A stretch of 58,816 nt of DNA from DAOTWY01 sp003696565 (GTDB lineage: Bacteria > Chloroflexota > Anaerolineae > Aggregatilineales > Phototrophicaceae): assembly GCA_034435635.1 (NCBI GenBank), contig DAOTWY010000031.1, positions 1 through 58,816 of the forward strand, given 5' to 3'. Position numbers and translations under genes: made by a program. Positions 1 to 8,200 of this stretch are shown here, in pieces (the first letter of the stretch is position 1; every line of letters starts with the position of its first letter). A model generated the notes under the pieces. It worked only from the letters and a program-made list of their open reading frames with translations. It did no database searches and had not been told where the DNA came from.

Positions 1-800
1 GATGGTTTAATTTGCCCGGGATGCGATAAAACATCGCCACGTTGTATATCATTTTTATCAACACCGGTCAAGTTAACTGCCACACGGCTACCCGGATAAC
101 ATATTTCAACAGATTGTTTATAATTTTGCAAACCACGTATCCTGCCTCTTATGCCTGATGGTTGTAATTCAACATCATCACCAAGCCGCAAGGTTCCCCC
201 CATCAATGTCCCTGTTACAACCGTCCCAAAACCAGAAATTGTAAACACGCGGTCAATCGGCAAACGTGGCTGGTTATAATTAGGTCTGGGCGGAATAGTG
301 TTCAACAGCATCGTTAATGTTTCAACCAACTGCGGGATACCCTGCCCCGTATAAGCTGAAACACGCACAATTGGTGCCTGGTGTAAGCGAGTATTGGCTA
401 ACAAATCTTGAATATCCAATTCAACCAAATCAAGCCATTCTGCATCATCCACCATATCTATTTTCGTCAACACAACAACGCCGTTTTCAATACCAAGCAG
501 ATCAAGAATAGCCAGATGCTCCCGCGTTTGAGGCATAACCCCCTCATCCGCAGCAATGACTAACATAACAGCATCAATACCGCCAACTCCAGCCAACATA
601 TTCTCAATAAAATCACGATGACCCGGAACATCCACCACACCCACTTGGATATGCCCCAAAGTAAGCCAGGCAAATCCCAGGTCAATCGTCATCTGGCGTT
701 GTTTTTCTTCTTGTAGGCGATCAGGATCGATGCCAGTTAAACGCTGAACCAATGTTGATTTTCCATGATCAACATGCCCAGCAGTACCAATCACTCGCAT
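1..800 (-). CDS. selB: Selenocysteine-specific elongation factor SelB, N-terminal part (cut by window edge)
   Basis: A reading frame on the minus strand stays open from 800 to the window edge, giving the first 266 residues. It is a translational GTPase: P-loop GHVDHGKS at residues 8-15, DVPGH at 57-61 and TKID at 112-115, followed by the start of the beta-barrel domain II. The sequence around the P-loop and the IDLGFAW switch segment are those of SelB rather than EF-Tu. SelB brings Sec-tRNA to UGA codons at SECIS elements, so the cell probably makes selenoproteins. The C-terminal winged-helix RNA-binding part lies outside the window. The start overlaps the stop of the upstream coiled-coil gene. 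An ATG one codon earlier (803) would give an ATGA overlap and is equally possible. Confidence 0.93.
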   Translation of the reverse strand, partial: MRVIGTAGHVDHGKSTLVQRLTGIDPDRLQEEKQRQMTIDLGFAWLTLGHIQVGVVDVPGHRDFIENMLAGVGGIDAVMLVIAADEGVMPQTREHLAILDLLGIENGVVVLTKIDMVDDAEWLDLVELDIQDLLANTRLHQAPIVRVSAYTGQGIPQLVETLTMLLNTIPPRPNYNQPRLPIDRVFTISGFGTVVTGTLMGGTLRLGDDVELQPSGIRGRIRGLQNYKQSVEICYPGSRVAVNLTGVDKNDIQRGDVLSHPGQIKP

Positions 801-2005
801 CATGTCAATGTTGTGCCGTTGTTATCTACAGAAGTGGTAGGTGGAAGAACATCATACTCATGTAAAAGCTGTTGGTAGCGATCCAAATACAAGCGTGCCC
901 GTGCGCGTTCCAATTTCCATATACGATCTAGGCTATCCTTAAGAGGCTCAAGCGTGGCTGCAATTTGTTCTAGGCGTTCAACAAACCGTTCAAATTCTTT
1001 ATCATGCCCACGCCATACTTCGTCGTTCGATAAAGTAAACTGTTTCCAACGCTTCTGATCTTCCGAACGCCAATCATTCCATTCCTGACGAAAGCGTTCC
1101 TCACTAAGCCGCTGCATCTCTGCAACTTCGTTGATGCGCCGTTCTAGTCGTTCGCTAATCCGTTGGAAGTCATCAATAATTCCACGCATCTGACGATAAG
1201 TTTCTTCCCAGGCTTCAAACCGTTCGATATTACGCCGCATCAAGCTGTCCTGATCCCCAAAACTCTTAAGCAAGTCCTCAATCTTTTTATCTCGTTCCTG
1301 CAATAACAAGGTTTGTTGATCAATAAAATTCTGGATTTGCTCACGCCGCTCACGGTCACCGGTTTGAACCTCTTGCACACGCCGTTCGTTCCGCAAAGCA
1401 AGGTCTTCAATTAGCGTTAGCTTAGGACGGATACTATCTATCTGCCTTTGAATTTCAGGAATATCTGTTTCAAGTTCAGAAAGGCGACGGACATCCTGCC
1501 GGCGTTGTTCTTCTAAGAAGGCAAGACGACGTTCTGGTTCGTCTAGTTTTTTCGTTAAATCATCAACACGCTGCTGCAAACTAGCGATTGCAACCTGTAA
1601 ACGCTCGCGCTCCATCTGCAAAGCAGGGACTTCGGTTGTAGCGCGCTCCAACTGTGTGATCTTTTCACTAAGCTCCTGTACTGGGCGGGTAATATTTTGT
1701 CGTTCCAAACCAGCACGGCGTTCCGCCTCTCGTTCGGCATTTAGCCGTTTACTCTCAGACTGTTCGATCAATTGGCGCATCTCCTTGCGCACTTGTTCCA
1801 TAATGTCGATTTCCCTTGTCGCTGGAACATATTGCGTCTTGATCACCGTCTGGTCTGATTCAACACTGTTTAACCGCCGCTGCATGGAATCGATTTTTTC
1901 CTGCTGAGTGGCTAAGCGTTCCTCTAATGTTGCGATTGTTGCTTTATCACGCCGACGTTCTTCATCTAACCATTCAATCATGCGGGCTAATTGATTAATA
2001 TCCAT
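800..2005 (-). CDS. Coiled-coil protein of unknown function
   Basis: 401 residues, almost entirely charged heptad-rich sequence (long Glu/Arg/Gln/Leu stretches from residue 8 to about 375), predicting one or more long coiled coils. No signal peptide, membrane segment or catalytic motif is visible. It starts MDINQLARMIEWLDEERR and ends in a short Thr/Asn-rich tail. It is the first gene of a two-gene unit with selB, stop and start overlapping, so the two are probably co-transcribed from the extended -10 promoter at 2046-2054. I do not recognise a characterised family. Resemblance to SMC-like or cytoskeletal coiled coils is compositional only, and any role with SelB is unproven. Confidence 0.85.
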   Translation of the reverse strand: MDINQLARMIEWLDEERRRDKATIATLEERLATQQEKIDSMQRRLNSVESDQTVIKTQYVPATREIDIMEQVRKEMRQLIEQSESKRLNAEREAERRAGLERQNITRPVQELSEKITQLERATTEVPALQMERERLQVAIASLQQRVDDLTKKLDEPERRLAFLEEQRRQDVRRLSELETDIPEIQRQIDSIRPKLTLIEDLALRNERRVQEVQTGDRERREQIQNFIDQQTLLLQERDKKIEDLLKSFGDQDSLMRRNIERFEAWEETYRQMRGIIDDFQRISERLERRINEVAEMQRLSEERFRQEWNDWRSEDQKRWKQFTLSNDEVWRGHDKEFERFVERLEQIAATLEPLKDSLDRIWKLERARARLYLDRYQQLLHEYDVLPPTTSVDNNGTTLT

Positions 2006-2045
2006 AGCACCTCAATCATCGCTATTTTAAAATTGAATTGGCAGC

Positions 2046-2054
2046 ATTATAACA
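2046..2054 (-). promoter_or_regulatory. Extended -10 promoter for the coiled-coil/selB unit
   Basis: On the minus strand a perfect TATAAT (2051 down to 2046) is preceded directly by TGT, giving a TGnTATAAT extended -10 about 40 bases upstream of the start at 2005. A good -35 is not visible at 17-base spacing, which extended -10 promoters tolerate. Inferred from sequence only. Confidence 0.42.
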
Positions 2055-2101
2055 CATGCTTGTACAATACTCGCATGGTGCAAATACAAAGGAGCCACCC
2101 T

Positions 2102-3253
2102 ATGTATATAACGAGAGAACGCTTAGAAGAAATTGAAGCACAAACCCTAGCCTCTTACGCGCTGTTAAGTAAAAACAGCCGAGGCAGACAACATCATGAA
2201 CATGAGCCAAAGTATCGTACCGCCTTCCAACGTGATCGCGATCGTGTGATTCACTCCGCAGCATTCCGCCGGTTGGAATATAAAACACAAGTCTTTGTTA
2301 ATGATGCAGGGGATTATTATCGCACACGGCTAACACACACGCTGGAGGTCGCGCAGATCGGACGTACCTTAGCGCGTGGACTTTCAGTTAATGAGGATTT
2401 AGTAGAGGTAATTTGTCTGGCGCACGATCTTGGGCATCCTCCTTTTGGTCATGCTGGTGAGCATGTATTAGATCAACTCATGCAAGAACACGGTGGGTTC
2501 AATCATAATCATCAAAGTTACCGTGTGGTAACAGAATTAGAACAACGCTATCCGCAATGGAACGGGTTGAACTTAACTTATGAAACCCTGGAAGGTATTG
2601 CCAAGCACGAAACAGAATACGACATCAGTAACACCGCTGGTTTTGATGAAAACACACGTGGTAGCGTAGAAGCGCAAATCGCCGATGTTGCAGATGAATT
2701 AGCATATAATGCGCATGATTTGGATGACGGCATTCAATCAGGACTTATTCAACCTCACCAATTAGAAAAACTAGAAATTTGGCGAGAATTATGCGACCGG
2801 TTAGAATGGCGGGGTGGACCAATGGATGAAATCACACGACATCGTTTTATCCGTGAGCAAATTGGTATGCAAGTTGATGACGTACTAACCCAGACCATGC
2901 AAAACCTCCAAGCTATCAATGCAAAAACAGCCGCAGATATACAACAACAACCGGTTAATATTGTCACACATAGCGACCGTTTGAAAAAATTAAATCGTGC
3001 ATTAAAAAATTTCCTGTATGAAAATATGTATTATCACTACACCGTTGTAAGAATGGCAAAACGTGCCGAACGCATTATTAGTGAGCTATTCCAGAGCTAT
3101 GTTTCCGAACCTAAACAGTTACCACCAGAACAACGTCAACGGCTAGAAAGTGAACCGTTAGAGCGTGTTGTGGCGGATTATATCGCCAGTATGACCGATC
3201 GCAGTGCGTTCCAATCTTATCGTCGCCTGTTCGACCCGTTGACTCGTCCCTAA
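2102..3253 (+). CDS. dgt: Deoxyguanosinetriphosphate triphosphohydrolase (dGTPase-like)
   Basis: 383 residues. HD-domain dNTP triphosphohydrolase that splits dGTP (or other dNTPs) into nucleoside and triphosphate, a cytosolic step of dNTP pool control. The metal-binding set is present: His79 in RLTHTLEVAQ, His108-Asp109 in CLAHDLGHPPFGH, and a later Asp in the ADVADELAYNAHD region. The N-terminal RDRDRVIHSAAFRRLEYKTQVF block is typical of the family. I chose the ATG at 2102 because AAAGGAG lies just upstream. The frame is open further upstream to 1991 but that part has no family similarity and would overlap the divergent promoter region. It is followed 45 bases later by the Ser/Thr kinase gene. 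Confidence 0.93.
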   Translation: MYITRERLEEIEAQTLASYALLSKNSRGRQHHEHEPKYRTAFQRDRDRVIHSAAFRRLEYKTQVFVNDAGDYYRTRLTHTLEVAQIGRTLARGLSVNEDLVEVICLAHDLGHPPFGHAGEHVLDQLMQEHGGFNHNHQSYRVVTELEQRYPQWNGLNLTYETLEGIAKHETEYDISNTAGFDENTRGSVEAQIADVADELAYNAHDLDDGIQSGLIQPHQLEKLEIWRELCDRLEWRGGPMDEITRHRFIREQIGMQVDDVLTQTMQNLQAINAKTAADIQQQPVNIVTHSDRLKKLNRALKNFLYENMYYHYTVVRMAKRAERIISELFQSYVSEPKQLPPEQRQRLESEPLERVVADYIASMTDRSAFQSYRRLFDPLTRP

Positions 3254-3298
3254 GTCACGGTAAAATAATGACATATAAAACAACAATGAGAGAATATT

Positions 3299-4594
3299 AT
3301 GTCAGGTGATACCCTGCTGAACGATCGCTATAAGCTCGTGTCTCAATTAGCATCCGGTGGGATGGCTGTTGTCTATAAAGCAATTGATCAAGACTTAGGG
3401 CGAACAGTTGCCATCAAAATTCTACGCCCTAGCCTTACAATTGATCCAACGTTTATTGCCCGTTTTAAAAATGAAGCGCGTAGTATTGCTAACTTATCTC
3501 ACCCCAATATCGTCATCGTACATGATGTTGGCAGTGATGGTCCAACTCATTACATTGTGATGGAATTAGTAGACGGACATGATCTCAAACGCTTGATCCG
3601 TACACATGGCGCGTTACCAGTTGACCGCGCATTAAATATTGCTATTGGTATTTGTGCCGGCATTGGTTATGCACATCGCGCTAAAATCGTTCACGCAGAT
3701 ATTAAACCACAAAATGTACTACTTACTAAAAGCAATGAACAAGTCAAAATTACTGATTTTGGGATTGCGCAAGCCTTAAGTGAATCGCAACCCGTTCAAA
3801 AGCAATCTGTCGTTTGGGGCAGCCCACATTACTTCGCACCAGAACAAGCACAAGGTGAAAAGCCCACCGCTGCATCTGATGTCTATTCTATCGGTATTGT
3901 GATGTTTGAGATGCTAACCGGGCGGCTACCGTTCACCGGTGCCAGCCAACAAGATTTAGCCTTAGCGCACATTCAAGCAGAAATCCCCCGTGTGAAGGAC
4001 TTTAATCCAGCCGTTCCTGATACACTTTCAGATATTGTCTATAAGTTAATGAGCAAAAAACCACAAGATCGCTATCGCATGGCAGATCAATTGGGGCATG
4101 TTCTCATTAGCTTCCGAGACCAATATCGCCAAGGAACAGTGCCACGGATGCCGCGTGTGGAAGATCAACCGCCTGCCGTGGAGCCCAAACCCACCCCACC
4201 CCCTGGATTACCAACACAACCGGGGGCAGCAGTTCACAAACCGCCACAAGCCATGCCAACACAACGTTACAATGTTGTGCCAGAAGCACCTGCACAACCA
4301 AATTATGGACAACCTCCTAAAGCAGCAATCCCTGCTCCACCAGGCACCCCGGCACAACAACAGGCAGTGCATCACCCGCGCGCATATACCCGCCCACCTC
4401 GCGCAGTAGCAGATACACCACCCCCACCACCGGGAACAGGGTCGAGTGTGCCATATACCCCCCATATGCGCCCCATTGAAGACGATCCAGAGCCATTGTT
4501 TGATGGAGTCACCATTGCGTTAGCCTTTTTGGCATTTATGGCAATAATGTGCCTTGTCCCACTCTATATTGTTGCACTTCAGGCAAGGCTTTAA
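3299..4594 (+). CDS. Membrane-anchored serine/threonine protein kinase (PknB type)
   Basis: 431 residues. Hanks-type kinase domain at residues 11-275: glycine loop LASGGMAVVY, catalytic Lys40, Glu59, catalytic loop HADIKPQN at 132-139, DFG at 153-155 and APE at 180-182. The usual HRD is HAD here, so it lacks the arginine that senses activation-loop phosphate, which suggests constitutive or differently controlled activity. A Pro/Gln-rich linker of about 130 residues follows, then one transmembrane helix near the C-terminus (about 405-427) with almost nothing outside. No sensor domain is present. It lies downstream of dgt and ends at a strong hairpin terminator shared with the opposing kinase gene. 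Substrates are unknown. Confidence 0.9.
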   Translation: MSGDTLLNDRYKLVSQLASGGMAVVYKAIDQDLGRTVAIKILRPSLTIDPTFIARFKNEARSIANLSHPNIVIVHDVGSDGPTHYIVMELVDGHDLKRLIRTHGALPVDRALNIAIGICAGIGYAHRAKIVHADIKPQNVLLTKSNEQVKITDFGIAQALSESQPVQKQSVVWGSPHYFAPEQAQGEKPTAASDVYSIGIVMFEMLTGRLPFTGASQQDLALAHIQAEIPRVKDFNPAVPDTLSDIVYKLMSKKPQDRYRMADQLGHVLISFRDQYRQGTVPRMPRVEDQPPAVEPKPTPPPGLPTQPGAAVHKPPQAMPTQRYNVVPEAPAQPNYGQPPKAAIPAPPGTPAQQQAVHHPRAYTRPPRAVADTPPPPPGTGSSVPYTPHMRPIEDDPEPLFDGVTIALAFLAFMAIMCLVPLYIVALQARL

Positions 4595-4604
4595 ATACCA
4601 AACA

Positions 4605-4638
4605 AAAACAACGGATGTTTTAAGGCATCCGTTGTTTT
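4605..4638. terminator. Bidirectional rho-independent terminator
   Basis: A perfect 13-bp inverted repeat (AAAACAACGGATG at 4605-4617 and its complement at 4626-4638) with an 8-base loop lies between two converging kinase genes. The A-rich 5' arm and T-rich 3' arm give a U-tract in both directions, so it can end both transcripts. Confidence 0.88.
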
Positions 4639-4658
4639 CATACTTTTGAGAAATTAAT

Positions 4659-6413
4659 CTACCAATCCGGCTTAGGGATGTTTTCCGGTCCTGTCATAGC
4701 ATCAGAGCCTAAATCATCATCTGTCATTGATTCGCTCCCCGTCATCGATGAGGATGGTTCACTAACGCCATACATTGTAAAAATAGCTGTCGTGTTTGCA
4801 CCAGAGGTTGAAGCCACATAAATACCCACTTGCCCATCTTCAAATGCGTCTTCTTCTAACATAACAACAACCTCACCGTTTACATAAGCGGCTACTTGAT
4901 TATCGTTGATCCATACTTCTAGGTCATTCAGTTCACCAATAGGGTTGACAGCTTCACTGAATGTCCATTGTTCATCTGGTGCTGCTTGTGGATTACGAAG
5001 TTCAATCCAATTACCATCTTCACGCCGCCAGATGCTATAACGTCCTTGACCATCTACCGCAAAAACATTGTAATTATCCTCATCCTGATACCGAAAGATA
5101 ATGCCGTAACCACTGGCTGGTGAACTATCTGGCGTAAGATACCCTGCCAACCGGATACTCACATTGTCATATGAATCATACCCACTAAAGATAGTTGGAA
5201 CAGCATATCGCCGGCGAGTGATCCGAATTTGATACCCGTCCTCGGTAATTAACCGTTGAACATCTCCCAAATCATCTTGTAACCAGCCACTCGTATAAAT
5301 GTCGTTTTGGGAAAAATCAGTACTAAAATATAAAATATCAGGAGTATCCTCATCAGATGACATAGCATCATCTGATAAGAAATTAATCAACAACAACACG
5401 GCAATGACTGTTATACCAAACAATAAAAATGCCAGAGGAGCACGTAATAACTGTTTGGGCTGCTTGGTTTCTGGTGCCATCGCAGGTAATGGAACAGTAT
5501 GATATGGCTGAATTTCCACCGTGCGATCTTTAAACTCAACAAAAGCATTTGGAGTCTGGTTAGCAAAGGCACGCTGTAAATCCTCTGCAAATTCTCTTGC
5601 AGATTGATAACGTTTCTCAGGGTCTTTTGCCAATGCCTTAAAAATCACAGCATCAAGGTTTTCGTTTTTAAGATGTGTTTGGATAGAAGGTACAGGTTCA
5701 TTCAAGTGTTTGAGTAGAACCGATAAGCTACCATCATCCTCAAACGGTGGCGTGCCCGCAATCATTTCATACAGAATAACACCCAGCGCATAAATATCAC
5801 TACGATGATCAATCGGTTCACCCGAAATTTGCTCCGGAGACATATAAGCTGGTGTGCCGACGGTTGCCCCTTCTTGTGTCAAATTAACGGCTTGTGTCAT
5901 CCGTGCAATGCCAAAATCCATCAAAATAGGACGATACTGATCATCCAAGATGATGTTTGCCGGTTTAACATCGCGGTGAATTGCCCCCTTTTCATGAGCA
6001 TATTGCAGGGCAGAAGCCAACGCAACCATAATATCCAATATGCGCTCAGCTGGCAGGTGTTCATCACGCCTATTTAAATCTTCCAAAATGTCACGCAATG
6101 TTTGTCCTTCAAGCAGTGGCATCACCATTAAACATACTACAGAATCACCACGTTCAACGGTCGCATAATCATAAACTTGCACAATATTCGGATGATTGAT
6201 CGACGCGACAAACTTCGCCTCACGTTCAAAACGTTCTTTGAACTCAAATTCTTCAGAAAGATGTTCATGCAATATCTTAATGGCAACCTCACGCTCTAGG
6301 ACTTTATCATATCCTTTATAAACACGAGCCATTCCACCAGAGCCAATTTTTTCATGAATTTCGTAGCGTTCAAGCTGCTGATTTAAAAATGAGGTTGTTG
6401 ATTCATTGCTCAT
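4659..6413 (-). CDS. Receptor-like serine/threonine protein kinase with extracellular domain
   Basis: 584 residues. PknB-type kinase domain at residues 17-285 with all key elements: GSGGMARVY loop, Lys46, HRDVKPAN at 146-153, DFG at 166-168 and the GTPAYMSPEQ activation-loop end. One transmembrane helix spans about 326-346. The outer part (about 360-550) is a beta-rich domain with features of a LamG/concanavalin-like or glycan-binding fold (FSTDFSQNDIYTSGW, YGIIFRYQDEDNYNVF, YVNGEVV), followed by a Ser/Asp-rich tail. This arrangement suggests a surface sensor that couples a ligand, perhaps a glycan, to cytosolic phosphorylation. It faces the kinase gene at 3299-4594 across a shared terminator. 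The ligand is unknown. Confidence 0.92.
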   Translation of the reverse strand: MSNESTTSFLNQQLERYEIHEKIGSGGMARVYKGYDKVLEREVAIKILHEHLSEEFEFKERFEREAKFVASINHPNIVQVYDYATVERGDSVVCLMVMPLLEGQTLRDILEDLNRRDEHLPAERILDIMVALASALQYAHEKGAIHRDVKPANIILDDQYRPILMDFGIARMTQAVNLTQEGATVGTPAYMSPEQISGEPIDHRSDIYALGVILYEMIAGTPPFEDDGSLSVLLKHLNEPVPSIQTHLKNENLDAVIFKALAKDPEKRYQSAREFAEDLQRAFANQTPNAFVEFKDRTVEIQPYHTVPLPAMAPETKQPKQLLRAPLAFLLFGITVIAVLLLINFLSDDAMSSDEDTPDILYFSTDFSQNDIYTSGWLQDDLGDVQRLITEDGYQIRITRRRYAVPTIFSGYDSYDNVSIRLAGYLTPDSSPASGYGIIFRYQDEDNYNVFAVDGQGRYSIWRREDGNWIELRNPQAAPDEQWTFSEAVNPIGELNDLEVWINDNQVAAYVNGEVVVMLEEDAFEDGQVGIYVASTSGANTTAIFTMYGVSEPSSSMTGSESMTDDDLGSDAMTGPENIPKPDW

Positions 6414-6525
6414 AAGTGTTGCCTGTGCTAAATCGCGTCAATCAATTTGAGTCTAACGTGTATATTCAAAAATACTGTAACACGCTCACCGATTATCTAT
6501 CTAACATTTATCTTACGTTTATCGT

Positions 6526-7368
6526 TTATCCCGCGCGTTTGCGCAGCACCACGGTGCCTTTTTCGTTGATGTGTTCTTCAACAATTTCTAATGAAAACTC
6601 CGTTATCCATTGTTGTACCGTATCATAATCACGCAGATAATCATCTACAATAATGATGGCATGTTTCGCTAATTGATTAACCAAGTTCGGTAATGCTGGA
6701 TAGCGGGCTTGAGGTATATCAACCCCAGGCGGACCATCGACAATTAGCATGTCTATTGGTTGGATAGTTCGTAATTGATCTAGTGTATACCAACCATCAT
6801 GAAGTGGCGCATGAATAACCGTCACATAGTCAGATAGTTGGTGCTGTTCTAATCGCGCTTGATTAACCGCTGCAAAATCCGCTTGATGCTCAAACGAATA
6901 AATCTGCCCACCATAAGGCTCTACCGCATACCCCGCTACAATGGTTGATACACCTGTCCCCAATTCCACAATAATCTGCGGTTGATGTTGTTTAATCTGT
7001 GCCCAAATTATTACAGCTAAATCTGGCGAAGCAGCCCATAAACGCATCGGCGGTAACGGCTGGCGTACAGGAATCAATGCATGGAGGTTCGTCAACGCCT
7101 CTATTTGACGATAATGCTGGAAGTTTTCAATCTGGCTCATATGATAAAATCGCAACATGGTTGTAAGGATCAACCACCCCATTGCTAATGGAGCGATCAC
7201 CAGACCGATCAGCGTATTAAACAAAAACACCACAAAAACAATGCCACACCACAACACCCAGGCGTTAACAATGCTTTGACGCATTACTTTAATTTGAGGG
7301 TCTAATGCTTCTAATCGTACAAGGCTGCTACGACTTTTTGTGACGACGGGCAAGTTCTGCCTCCACAT
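6526..7368 (-). CDS. Membrane-anchored class I SAM-dependent methyltransferase (Methyltransf_24-like)
   Basis: Up to 280 residues. After about 30 residues come one or two hydrophobic helices (AWVLWCGIVFVVFLFNTLIG and IAPLAMGWLILTTML), then a Rossmann methyltransferase domain: IVELGTGVSTIVAGYAV is the SAM-binding glycine motif, IYSFEHQ the acidic ribose-binding strand, and MLIVDGPPGVD the post-motif III region. It resembles FkbM/Methyltransf_24-type enzymes that act on small molecules. It is the last gene of the pur operon and overlaps the purN-hisE stop by 41 bases with the given start. An in-frame ATG at 7284 would remove the overlap and still keep the helices. The substrate is unknown and no purine role is implied. 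Confidence 0.8.
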   Translation of the reverse strand: MWRQNLPVVTKSRSSLVRLEALDPQIKVMRQSIVNAWVLWCGIVFVVFLFNTLIGLVIAPLAMGWLILTTMLRFYHMSQIENFQHYRQIEALTNLHALIPVRQPLPPMRLWAASPDLAVIIWAQIKQHQPQIIVELGTGVSTIVAGYAVEPYGGQIYSFEHQADFAAVNQARLEQHQLSDYVTVIHAPLHDGWYTLDQLRTIQPIDMLIVDGPPGVDIPQARYPALPNLVNQLAKHAIIIVDDYLRDYDTVQQWITEFSLEIVEEHINEKGTVVLRKRAG

Positions 7369-8200
7369 CTTCTAAACGAATATCCAACTGTGCCATCAAT
7401 ACAAGAGTATGATAAAACAAATCACTCAATTCACTAATTTGTTCATCTCTACCTTGTCCTAATGCAGCAACAATCACTTCCGTTGCTTCTTCGCCAACTT
7501 TTTGGGCAATCTTATTGACCCCTTTAGCAAATAGTTGATTGGTATAACTACCCTCTTGTGGGTTATTTTTACGATCCCAAATAATCGCTTGTAATTCTCG
7601 TATCATATTTTGTCCTAACGCTTTCATAACTGCACGGACGATAAGTTTATGTTCTGTTTCATGTATCCGGGCTTCCAATGTCTCTAATGTATCACTTGGT
7701 TGAATCGGCACAATTGCCTGTTCAATCACTGGACCTGCATCTACTTCTGGAATAACATAATGTACCATGCATCCAGTCTGTGTAATATCACCTGCCAAAA
7801 ACGCCTTGTAAGCGCGTTCAATAGCATGTGTTCCGGCAAATTGACCTGGTAATGCTGGATGCAAATTGACCACCTTCTGCGGAAAGTGATCCAAAAACGC
7901 CGGAGATAGAACATGCATCCATCCTGCTAATATAATCAAATCCGGAGCGTATGGTTTAATAATCTCTGCAAGTTCAGCATCATAGTCTGTGCGAGACTTC
8001 CCTGAATCAATCAGTGGTTTTAGCGGGAAATAACAAGTTGGGATATTAGCTTGCTCCGCACGAGTTAAACCATAGGCAGATTTTCGGTTAGATATAACCA
8101 GCGCGATTTCAGCATCTAAAATGCCATTTTGTATTGCATCAATGAGAGCCTGCAAGTTTGTGCCGCTACCAGAAATTAAGACAACGAGCTTTTTACCCAA
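7328..8200 (-). CDS. purN-hisE: Fusion of phosphoribosylglycinamide formyltransferase (PurN) and phosphoribosyl-ATP pyrophosphatase (HisE)
   Basis: 290 residues in one uninterrupted frame. Residues 1-195 are PurN (GART), which formylates GAR with 10-formyl-THF: ISGSGTNLQALI phosphate loop, catalytic Asn112, His114 in NLHPALPG and Asp154 in PEVDAGPV. Residues about 202-287 are a complete HisE domain (NPQEGSYTNQLFAKGVNKIA, KVGEEATEVIVAA, ELSDLFYHTLVLM), which hydrolyses PR-ATP to PR-AMP in histidine synthesis. Each half has a normal length for its family. The gene overlaps purM by 8 bases and ends inside the methyltransferase start. HisE is normally alone or fused to HisI, so this partner is unusual. 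The link makes metabolic sense because histidine synthesis releases AICAR into the purine route. Confidence 0.93.
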   Translation of the reverse strand: MGKKLVVLISGSGTNLQALIDAIQNGILDAEIALVISNRKSAYGLTRAEQANIPTCYFPLKPLIDSGKSRTDYDAELAEIIKPYAPDLIILAGWMHVLSPAFLDHFPQKVVNLHPALPGQFAGTHAIERAYKAFLAGDITQTGCMVHYVIPEVDAGPVIEQAIVPIQPSDTLETLEARIHETEHKLIVRAVMKALGQNMIRELQAIIWDRKNNPQEGSYTNQLFAKGVNKIAQKVGEEATEVIVAALGQGRDEQISELSDLFYHTLVLMAQLDIRLEDVEAELARRHKKS

